A DNA stretch of 64,000 nucleotides from Clostridia bacterium (GTDB taxonomy: Bacteria > Bacillota > Clostridia > Christensenellales > Aristaeellaceae): the NCBI GenBank assembly GCA_017464305.1, contig JAFUDS010000015.1, positions 22,402 to 86,401 on the forward strand, written 5' to 3'. Every line of letters starts with the position of its first letter. Position 1 is the first letter of the stretch. Shown here in pieces: positions 57,457 to 64,000 of the stretch. A model generated the notes under the pieces. It was not told the DNA's origin and did not search any database. It was given only the letters and a program-made list of their open reading frames with translations. The translations under genes and the position numbers were made by a program.

Positions 57457-58656
57457 TTAATTGGCGATAACCACGGAGATCAACGGCTCGCGGCCCCTGG
57501 CAACCTCATCGAAGTCAATCACCACATCAGATGTGCTGAGATCGTCCCCGTTCCTGGCTGCCAGCACCTCGGTGATGGAGAAGGTGGGCGTCCGGGCATC
57601 CACATTGATAGACTGCGCGACCATCCAAATGATCGAAGTGGTCAGGTCGGTGCCGATGCTGAATGTATCCAGATATTCGATGATCGCAGCCTTGATCTCA
57701 TCCGGCGTACTGGTTTTGTATCCTGCGCGGCGGGTGATGGTGATCTGCATTGCCACATCCACATAGGACAGGCGGGAGAACAGGATGGTGTTGTCCTGGC
57801 CGGAGGCATCGGTGACATGCACCTCTTTTCTTCCGGCGCTGCCGACAGGGCCGCCATATGTGCCGACGCCATCGCCTTTGCGCAGGAAGATCACTTCGCC
57901 GATCTCGGCCTCCTCGCCACCCTCGACCACACAGCAGATGGAATGGCCGGGGATACCGTTGGCATCCACCGCGTTTGTATCATTCTCATAGACCTCCCGG
58001 CGGCTCACCCCGGAAATGGCGCTCAGGCCAGCCCGGAGGCCGTCCTTCATGCTCTGCGAGGGCAGGGCAACAGAATCAGCCTGCCGCGCCCGCAGCTCAC
58101 TATCCGTTTCGGTGACGGTGCCGGTGGCCGCGCTGCCCTCATTTGTGACACTCTCCCAACCGGCGACAGGCGTCATAATATGGGTAACGGTGCCGGGGGC
58201 GGCCTGGATCAATCCGGCATCCCGGCAATACGCCTCCACCTGGACGGTGCCGGTATCCCCGATGATCGTCACCTCCGGCAAATCCCAAATATTGCCGTTG
58301 GTATCCGACACAAAGCCATTGTTGATCGTAGTATTCGGCTCCCCGCTCAGGGTCAGAACGACCATGCTCTTTGTGGCCTGCTTCCGGGCGATACCATTGA
58401 TCGCCACGATATAATCAAGCCCCGTACCAATGGCGGTGACGGGGCTTCTGGCATCATAGACCAGCTCGCAGGTCTGATAGGTATCGTAGATTTTCTCGGC
58501 GATCTTGCTCAGAAATTCGTAATCCTGGGAATCGCTCCCCAGGTACGCGCCGGAGCCGTAGATGGTCTGAAAATCATCGATGAAGGATTCCAAAATCTCG
58601 TTGTAGGTCGGGTAATGGTATCCCGATTCATCGATATACGGCTTGAAGTAGCTCAT
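57457..58656 (-). CDS. Baseplate J-like protein
   Basis: A 399-aa wedge protein. Recognisable are SDSQDYEFLSKIAEKIYDTY, the middle segment TETDSELRARQADSVALPSQ, and GVSRREVYENDTNAVD, all typical of the baseplate J family. It forms the wedge ring that triggers sheath contraction. Confidence 0.92.
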   Translation of the reverse strand: MSYFKPYIDESGYHYPTYNEILESFIDDFQTIYGSGAYLGSDSQDYEFLSKIAEKIYDTYQTCELVYDARSPVTAIGTGLDYIVAINGIARKQATKSMVVLTLSGEPNTTINNGFVSDTNGNIWDLPEVTIIGDTGTVQVEAYCRDAGLIQAAPGTVTHIMTPVAGWESVTNEGSAATGTVTETDSELRARQADSVALPSQSMKDGLRAGLSAISGVSRREVYENDTNAVDANGIPGHSICCVVEGGEEAEIGEVIFLRKGDGVGTYGGPVGSAGRKEVHVTDASGQDNTILFSRLSYVDVAMQITITRRAGYKTSTPDEIKAAIIEYLDTFSIGTDLTTSIIWMVAQSINVDARTPTFSITEVLAARNGDDLSTSDVVIDFDEVARGREPLISVVIAN

Positions 58657-59033
58657 AGGTTCACCTCCGCATACGTTTCTCCATAAACGGTATTGACTGT
58701 GCAGGAAAAGCTATAATGGCGCCCATCATAGGAGGATTCCACCTTGGAAACGCTGTTGACGCCCACGGTATCCATGATCCGCTGAATGATCATCAGGTCA
58801 ATGGCATCCTTATTGGCGCCGGTGGCCGGGACGCCCAGCACATCGGGATAATAGGGGATCGCCGTCGGGTCGCCCTCCCACCACTCGCCATAAATGGCAG
58901 CGAGGCGGGTCTGAAGCACCTGGCGCATGGCATCCAGGCCAAAGAGAAAATCATCATCCCCATGGCCGAAGCAATAATCCCCCTTAGCATCCCGTTTTCT
59001 GTATTTGAGCTGCGTGGTATATTGCGCCCGCAT
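58653..59033 (-). CDS. Baseplate wedge protein (gp25/W-like)
   Basis: A 126-aa protein immediately before baseplate J with a 4-nt overlap. FGLDAMRQVLQTRLAAIYGEWW gives the EPR-type lysozyme-like core of gp25-like proteins in divergent form. The position supports the call. Confidence 0.7.
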   Translation of the reverse strand: MRAQYTTQLKYRKRDAKGDYCFGHGDDDFLFGLDAMRQVLQTRLAAIYGEWWEGDPTAIPYYPDVLGVPATGANKDAIDLMIIQRIMDTVGVNSVSKVESSYDGRHYSFSCTVNTVYGETYAEVNL

Positions 59034-59034
59034 A

Positions 59035-59934
59035 TCAATTCACCCCCGAAGTCGTGCCGCCGCCATCCGGCGCGGTGTGCGTATGGGACAGGTAGGGGCT
59101 GCCGTTGATCCTGAGCGTCCCATTCAAATCAATGGTCGATCCTGCGACCGTGGTCGCCGCGGCGGATTTCATGGTCAGCGGGCCGGTGGCGTCCAGGGTC
59201 ATAGCGGCGGTAGATTTCAGATCAAGAGTGGTCAGGGCCTCTATCTTGATGGACAGGAGGGAGGAGATGGTGATGTCCTGCAAAGCCTGAATATCGATCT
59301 TTTCAACGGTTTCAATTTTCAGGTTTTTGCATTTGATCTGAATATCCTCATCCTCAAACTTGATATACACATTCTCGTTTTTGCCCTGGATTATCACCTG
59401 GCCGTAATTGCTGATGCCGCCGGTGGCAGAACACACGATCACATTGTTTTTCTTGATCCAGAAGTACGCCTTGTTTTTTACGTTCTGGACCCGGATACCC
59501 TCCTCTTTCAGCGGGGAATCCGGCTTCCGTGTTTGGCTCCACGGGGCAAGGATCGCAAACCCATCGGACAGGTCATGCCGCCGGTTGTCCATCTGAGACT
59601 GCTCCCCGCCGGACTGCCACCAGCCATCAATGCACAAATCCGAAAAGATCACCAGGCACTCATCATCCTTTTGGGGATAGAGGCACAGCATATAATCCTT
59701 CGTTCTCGGCATCACAATAGGCACATCCGGCAGAACGGGGATGCTCATTTCCTGCTCCGATCCATTGACGCTCACCTTTTCACGGATCGCACATTGCACG
59801 GTGCATGTTCCCTTGTCCGGGTCATAGGACTGGATGATACCGGGGATCGCGCACCTTATATCCGCTTCCAGCGATCCCAAGGTATATTTGATCGCGCTTC
59901 CTACGCTGCCGGTTCTCTCATCAACTCCACGCAC
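59035..59934 (-). CDS. Tail spike / baseplate assembly protein V-like
   Basis: A 299-aa protein from a GTG at 59934 with GGAGGTG upstream. The N-terminal OB-like domain (IPGIIQSYDPDKGTCTVQC) is followed by a long triple-stranded beta helix with repeats such as LTTLDLKSTAAMTLDATGPL. It ends in SHTHTAPDGGG, an HxH metal-binding apex as in P2 gpV. It pierces the host envelope. Confidence 0.88.
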   Translation of the reverse strand: MRGVDERTGSVGSAIKYTLGSLEADIRCAIPGIIQSYDPDKGTCTVQCAIREKVSVNGSEQEMSIPVLPDVPIVMPRTKDYMLCLYPQKDDECLVIFSDLCIDGWWQSGGEQSQMDNRRHDLSDGFAILAPWSQTRKPDSPLKEEGIRVQNVKNKAYFWIKKNNVIVCSATGGISNYGQVIIQGKNENVYIKFEDEDIQIKCKNLKIETVEKIDIQALQDITISSLLSIKIEALTTLDLKSTAAMTLDATGPLTMKSAAATTVAGSTIDLNGTLRINGSPYLSHTHTAPDGGGTTSGVN

Positions 59935-59938
59935 AGGA

Positions 59939-60865
59939 TCACCTCCAAGGATTCGTCGCGCCATCGGTCAGGCCATCCGGCTTGGCGCCGGACTGTGTGA
60001 TGGCCTCAAAAGTGCAATACCAGGAATCGCCCCGCGTATCCCCTTCATAGATCAGCTTGACGATCCGATAGATACCGGCGGAGCTAACCGCCGTATAGGA
60101 TGCGTCGCCCTGGCTTATCATCTGTCCCGTGACCAGGCTGGCCCCTATATGGATCAGGGTGTTCAGCTTGATTGACGGATTGATCAGGCACTGGCCGGAA
60201 ACGCCGTCGTCGGTCTGATTGGGTGCGCCGATCAGGCCGGTGGCGGGATTCAGCTCAACCGCCGTCCCCGGGCCATAATCCCCGGCTCCGACGATATGGA
60301 GCTTGCCATCCTCCACATACATCTGAGCCTCGCTCTCCTCGGCAATATCGGAAACATAATCGGCGGCCATCCCGAAAAGCACCTTGCCGCGGGGAAGGCC
60401 GCCGCCATAAATCGTTTGGGAAATGAAGCCGGTGGAAATATTCCCCTCGGTACACGCAGCGAGGACCGTTCCATTATTCGCCCCCGATCCAAGGGACTGA
60501 GACACAAAGGCAGAATTGAGGAAGGTATCCCCATCCTGGCATACCAGGGTGAGGAGGCGATCCACGCCCTCCTCCAATGTGACCAGCGGCTGCACCACCT
60601 CGCCCGTGAAGATCATGCCATAATTGCCGTTCTCATACCCGGCCTCGATGGTGCATATATCCCCAGGCTTTACCATGGCAACGGAGGCTTTCGCCAGGTT
60701 GTAAATGGACACCTGAGAAAAATTCGGCTCCTCATTCATTGCCTTTTCCACATAAAAAGTACACCGAAGATTGGACACATCAAATCCCCGGCCCGTTTTC
60801 GGGTTTCCGACGATCACCCGATATTTGCGCATATATTGGCGGTAGCCAGAAATGGGATAGCTCAT
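59939..60865 (-). CDS. Baseplate hub protein
   Basis: A 308-aa protein. The order (after the plug protein and before the spike) and the content (VEKAMNEEPNFSQVSIYNLA, then VKPGDICTIEAGYE) fit gp27/gpD-like hubs of phages with Dit-like proteins. It connects the tube to the spike. Confidence 0.82.
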   Translation of the reverse strand: MSYPISGYRQYMRKYRVIVGNPKTGRGFDVSNLRCTFYVEKAMNEEPNFSQVSIYNLAKASVAMVKPGDICTIEAGYENGNYGMIFTGEVVQPLVTLEEGVDRLLTLVCQDGDTFLNSAFVSQSLGSGANNGTVLAACTEGNISTGFISQTIYGGGLPRGKVLFGMAADYVSDIAEESEAQMYVEDGKLHIVGAGDYGPGTAVELNPATGLIGAPNQTDDGVSGQCLINPSIKLNTLIHIGASLVTGQMISQGDASYTAVSSAGIYRIVKLIYEGDTRGDSWYCTFEAITQSGAKPDGLTDGATNPWR

Positions 60866-61212
60866 TCTATATCACCACTTCCCCACAGAAGGATGAAGTC
60901 CGTCCCCAGGTCAAACATTCCGGGGATGTTCCCGGCTGTTTTATCGGTAACATTGAGGATGATTGCGCTGCCGATCCCCAAATGCTGGAATTGGCGCATC
61001 ATATCGGCGGCGGGGAACTCTCCCGTGACCAGCGGCACATTGCTGATCATCATTTTCCCGGTATTCCCATCGGAAATATCCATGTGCCAAAATGCACCCT
61101 CAGTGTTATACCGAAGGTGCATGATCAGGGGGATATTTTTCTCGTTGGCTTCCACCGTGATATGAAATTCCTGATCCGGGGTATTATCCAGCGGTATCTC
61201 ATGCCAGGACAC
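60862..61212 (-). CDS. Baseplate plug protein (DUF6983-like)
   Basis: A 116-aa beta protein that overlaps the hub gene by 4 nt. The pattern QEFHITVEANEKNIPLIMHL resembles small baseplate plug proteins found before hub genes. Family-level recognition only. Confidence 0.68.
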   Translation of the reverse strand: MSWHEIPLDNTPDQEFHITVEANEKNIPLIMHLRYNTEGAFWHMDISDGNTGKMMISNVPLVTGEFPAADMMRQFQHLGIGSAIILNVTDKTAGNIPGMFDLGTDFILLWGSGDIE

Positions 61213-61227
61213 GCGATCACCTCCCCA

Positions 61228-61887
61228 TTATTTGCCGGTCAACAGCGACCCCAGCTTGCTCAGCGTCCCGCCGGAAACAGAGGACGTGGATTTTGTGGTC
61301 TGCTGCGTGGAGCTGCCCTTGAATATCTGATAAAGGACGGATTGCTGTGTGCCGCCGCTCGTTCCCTGCGAGGTGCCCCCGCCGGTGGTGGTCTGCGGCT
61401 TGGTCTGCGTGGTCGTGGTCTGCTGCGTTCCCACCCCCTGGGTGGTCTGCTGCTGGCTGCCCGTGACCAACTGCTGGACCTTCACCGTGGCGACACTCAC
61501 AATCTCGATCTGCTGAAAATACACCTGGGCTTTCAGCCCGTGCATGGTTTCATAGTTGTCCGGGGCGGAAATGCTGGTGATCAGCATATCGGTGTAGGTA
61601 TCCAGGCGGGTGATCACGGTCAACGGCTCTTTTCTCAGCATGATCGCTTTGAGCTGCTGGAAGGCATTGACGCTGTGATCCGCCCCCACGCCCTGCATGG
61701 CGTCCGACATACCGATTTCGATTGATACCTCGCTTGGATTTGTAAAGGCATGGTCACTCACAGAGGAGCCGGTCTGAACCGGGTGCTGCGTCGCGGTGAC
61801 GCTCAAATTATGTTCCGTACTGAATACGGCATCGAAGATAAACCGCCCAAAGGAAGGGCTGTCTATCATGGTCTGCGTGACGGCCAT
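61228..61887 (-). CDS. Dit-like distal tail protein with Thr/Gln-rich tail
   Basis: A 219-aa protein. The N-terminal 130 residues (FIFDAVFSTEHNLSVTATQH, then TRLDTYTDMLITSISAPDNY) fit the Dit-like N-terminal domain of myophage baseplates. Residues about 140-205 are low complexity (Thr, Gln, Gly, Ser), perhaps a flexible tether. The start is 3 nt past the clear IGMSD-type fold; GGAGGCGG precedes the ATG. Confidence 0.78.
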   Translation of the reverse strand: MAVTQTMIDSPSFGRFIFDAVFSTEHNLSVTATQHPVQTGSSVSDHAFTNPSEVSIEIGMSDAMQGVGADHSVNAFQQLKAIMLRKEPLTVITRLDTYTDMLITSISAPDNYETMHGLKAQVYFQQIEIVSVATVKVQQLVTGSQQQTTQGVGTQQTTTTQTKPQTTTGGGTSQGTSGGTQQSVLYQIFKGSSTQQTTKSTSSVSGGTLSKLGSLLTGK

Positions 61888-61917
61888 CTTTCCGCCTCCC
61901 TTCTGGATGGATGCACG

Positions 61918-61948
61918 AAAAAAGCGCCTGCCCGGATGGGCGGCGCTT
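61918..61948 (-). terminator. Terminator behind the membrane-protein moron
   Basis: A stem of AAGCGCC / GGCGCTT continued by GCCC/GGGC around a GGAT loop, followed by six T residues on the minus strand. It lies between the moron (61966-62385) and the Dit-like gene. Confidence 0.82.
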
Positions 61949-61965
61949 CTGGTGACACGATGGGC

Positions 61966-62385
61966 TTAATCCATCTTGATATACTTGGCATATTTCTTGA
62001 ACTCGGAAGAATTTAGCTTGACAGCCTTGGTTTCCGTCCTCCCAGACTTATACCTAATAATCAGGGTGACGGTGGTATTCTTCTTTGCGCCGGCAGCACC
62101 GGCGACCATTCCCAGCGGCCCAAGCAACGCGCCGCCCACGGCGCCCCTGCCGATTGCGGAGCCGGTTTTCGTCCGGCTCTCCTGTCCGGCAATCATCACA
62201 GAATCAACTTGGTTTCCTGCCTTCATCCTTCGCCTAAGATTCAGGATCAGGGCGAAGGATGAAGCGAACAGCACAGCAGAGATATATCCCAGCTCCCGCA
62301 TATCATCCCCGGTAAAGCCTAAAACCATCCCCAGGACGGCGACCAGGCAAAGGATGAAGCAAACGATCATTCCAAGAACTTTCAC
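61966..62385 (-). CDS. Two-helix membrane protein, candidate moron
   Basis: A 139-aa protein from a GTG at 62385. Two membrane segments at residues 3-25 and 32-50, then a Gly/Ala-rich stretch (GRGAVGGALLGPLGMVAGAAG) and a basic beta end. Not a known structural protein, yet placed between tape measure and Dit genes, with its own terminator, a candidate promoter, and a hairpin at the start codon. Such inserts often encode superinfection exclusion. Function not shown. Confidence 0.68.
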   Translation of the reverse strand: MKVLGMIVCFILCLVAVLGMVLGFTGDDMRELGYISAVLFASSFALILNLRRRMKAGNQVDSVMIAGQESRTKTGSAIGRGAVGGALLGPLGMVAGAAGAKKNTTVTLIIRYKSGRTETKAVKLNSSEFKKYAKYIKMD

Positions 62386-62432
62386 GGGTATATACCCCCT
62401 TTTAAGACTTTCAAAAGAAAGTATATACCCGT
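62384..62432 (-). promoter_or_regulatory. Inverted repeat at the start codon of the membrane-protein gene
   Basis: Perfect 12-nt arms (ACGGGTATATAC at 62384-62395 and GTATATACCCGT at 62421-62432) with a nested CTTTC-TTTT-GAAAG hairpin in the loop. On the mRNA the second arm covers the space between the GGGGG ribosome site and the GTG, so folding would block translation. Confidence 0.75.
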
Positions 62433-62448
62433 TTCCAGGATCACGCAA
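62420..62448 (-). promoter_or_regulatory. Candidate promoter of the membrane-protein moron
   Basis: Minus strand: -35 TTGCGT (62443-62448), 17-bp spacer, -10 TATACT (62420-62425). The -35 is weak, so this is tentative. The start would lie inside the inverted repeat. Confidence 0.45.
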
Positions 62449-64000
62449 GTATTGATCTGAGATTTCTGACCAGGAGCTTTTCCTGATTTTTCGCCACGTT
62501 GCGGGCGGTGCTCTGCGGATCATTGCCATAGACATTGATCGTAGCCGGGGCCATGACCTGATTGTTATTGGTCACGTTCTGGCTGTTGGAGCTGTTGTTG
62601 TTCACATAATTCGGCGTCACGTTGCGCTCGGCGCTGCCGCCCAGCATCCGGGACGCCTCCTCATGGGAGCTGACCGTCAAGCCCAGATCGGCAGCAGCGG
62701 CACGGAGGAGGGCTTTTGCCCGTTTGGGATCAGGCCCTTCCACGGGGATCATGTATTCCTTGCCGGTATCGCCCACGGTGACTTGCTGCTCGGTGTACTC
62801 CACGCCGCCGCGACCATACTTCTTTTCGGTGGTGGTCTTGGTTGTGTTCACGTTCACATTCACCGATTTGGGGATGCTGCTCAGGCTGCTCTTGATAGAG
62901 GACACGGCAGAGGATACATTGCTGGCCGCCCGGCTCATGGCGCTCTGGATGCTACTCGCCACGCTGTTGAAGGTGGAGGCCACGGAGGAGGGGAGGCTGC
63001 GGATCGCGCTCACAATCCCGCTCGCCATCCGCTTGGCCGCCGTCACCACAGCATTGAAAGAGGACACGATGGTATTCTTTGCCTTGGTCACGTTCAGCCC
63101 AAGGTTGGTGCAGATCGTGGCAAAGGTATTATCAGCGGCAAGGCCAGCCTGAACCATCAGCCCCATGCTGGTGACCGTATCGGTCTGCATGGTGGAGAAT
63201 AGCGTAGTAATGGTGGCGGTATGCGTCCCGGCATTGGTCGCCAGGGTTTCCCACGCGGCAGACACCGAATCCCGCAGGGTCGTGAATCCCATGGAGATAT
63301 TGGTGATCAGCGTGGTTAAGGTGGTCTGGACATTGGTTGCGAAGGTGGACACCTGCGTATCGGTGCCGGTGAATCCGGCGACCAGGAGGCCGAGGTCGGT
63401 TGTTGCCTGGGTCTTGAAATCAGTGATGGTCTGCTTCATTTCCTCAAACGCAGTCGTGACACCTTCTTTCAAGGTGTCAATGGCCGTTTGGCTCTGCGTC
63501 TGCATGTTCTCGAAAACAGCGGCGACCTCGGTATCGGCACCCTCGAAGGAGGACACCAATTCGTTCTTTGCATCCTCTCCGGCAGCCCCGGCCTTTTCCT
63601 TGGCATCGGAAGCGGCTTTCTCGTCCTCGCCGCCCCAGCCGAACAGCTTTCCGAGCCAGCCGGTCACGCTATCCCATACAGATTTTGCGCCCTCCCAAAT
63701 GGTGCTGAATACGCCTTTGAGCTTTTCGGTGACGGATGCGGTCTTTCCATCCGCGCCTTGGCTGAATCCCTCCATGACATTCTCGCCGGCTTCTTTTGCC
63801 AGCGTGGAGGGGGAATGAATCCCGAAGAAGCTCAGAACGCCATCCCACACGGAGGAGAAAAAGCCCTTGACGGTTTCCATCACCGAATCCACTTTTTCGG
63901 ACAGGCCATCGGTCAGGCCGCTCCAAATATTGGATGCAATATCCTTAAAGAAATTGATGATGGTTTCCAGGTTGAAGGCTTCTTTGATCTTGCCCCACAC
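62441..64000 (-). CDS. Tail tape measure protein, C-terminal part (continues upstream at 1-3753)
   Basis: The last 288 codons of the gene are 63307-62441; 63308-64000 repeats 1-693. The part ends with a Ser/Thr-rich helical region, a segment with GRGGVEYTEQQVTVGDTGKE and an Asn-rich stretch (YVNNNSSNSQNVTNNN), and stops at 62441. The C-terminal region probably contacts the baseplate initiator made from the genes directly downstream. Confidence 0.93.
   Translation of the reverse strand: MWGKIKEAFNLETIINFFKDIASNIWSGLTDGLSEKVDSVMETVKGFFSSVWDGVLSFFGIHSPSTLAKEAGENVMEGFSQGADGKTASVTEKLKGVFSTIWEGAKSVWDSVTGWLGKLFGWGGEDEKAASDAKEKAGAAGEDAKNELVSSFEGADTEVAAVFENMQTQSQTAIDTLKEGVTTAFEEMKQTITDFKTQATTDLGLLVAGFTGTDTQVSTFATNVQTTLTTLITNISMGFTTLRDSVSAAWETLATNAGTHTATITTLFSTMQTDTVTSMGLMVQAGLAADNTFATICTNLGLNVTKAKNTIVSSFNAVVTAAKRMASGIVSAIRSLPSSVASTFNSVASSIQSAMSRAASNVSSAVSSIKSSLSSIPKSVNVNVNTTKTTTEKKYGRGGVEYTEQQVTVGDTGKEYMIPVEGPDPKRAKALLRAAAADLGLTVSSHEEASRMLGGSAERNVTPNYVNNNSSNSQNVTNNNQVMAPATINVYGNDPQSTARNVAKNQEKLLVRNLRSILA
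63308..64000. repeat. Terminal overlap, copy 2 (identical to 1-693)
   Basis: Second copy of the 693-nt overlap. See the copy at the left edge; bases 1-63307 are one full genome unit. Confidence 0.95.

Overview
The window holds one complete temperate, contractile-tailed (myovirus-type) phage genome that closes on itself. Bases 1-693 are identical to bases 63308-64000, so the unit length is 63,307 bp and the tape measure gene runs across the window edge. AGGAGG-type ribosome binding sites, the family types present (DUF2184 capsid, DUF3383 sheath, DUF1073 portal, DUF2213 protease, paired ParB-like proteins) and the moderately high GC content point to a Firmicutes host, probably a gut Clostridia of the Oscillospirales type. 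The host assignment is inference.

Layout. Almost everything is on the minus strand, so genes read from high to low coordinates. (1) Lysogeny switch and integration, 37.4-41.2 kb: a Cro-like repressor faces a LexA/CI-like repressor across a 168-bp operator region. Plus-strand genes follow: the repressor, a restriction-endonuclease-like protein, a 52-aa protein and a tyrosine integrase. Just past the integrase is a candidate attP, a 45-nt copy of the 3' half of a tRNA-Arg(CCG) gene flanked by two 20-nt arm-type repeats. (2) Early lytic operon, 37.6 down to 20.6 kb: HTH regulators, SbcC-like ATPase, RecT, metallo-beta-lactamase-fold protein, DnaD-like organizer, DnaC-like loader, RuvC-like resolvase, many small genes, MetK, SSB and an ArpU/sigma-like late regulator. 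(3) Late operon, from 20.4 kb down to 1 and on from 63.3 down to 49.9 kb: two ParB-like proteins and a cytosine methyltransferase, terminase, portal, two toxin-like head-module proteins, head, neck, sheath, tube, frameshifted tail chaperones, tape measure, baseplate, spike, tail fibre, a diversity-generating retroelement (DGR), endolysin and holins. (4) Accessory region, 49.7 down to 41.2 kb: about twenty small orphan genes and one DUF4942 adenine methyltransferase, led by five copies of one conserved promoter module.

The most striking system is the DGR at 52.3-55.7 kb. It has a reverse transcriptase with IGNLSSQ and YMDD motifs, an Avd-like accessory protein, a 119-nt template repeat, and a matching variable repeat at the 3' end of a tail-tip gene. 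The two repeats differ at 15 positions and every one is an adenine in the template, the signature of adenine-specific mutagenic retrohoming. Also notable are the repeated promoter module with fixed internal spacing, a zeta-toxin-like protein next to a small acidic gene that has its own consensus promoter, a membrane-protein moron framed by hairpins, and a nested in-frame scaffold start.
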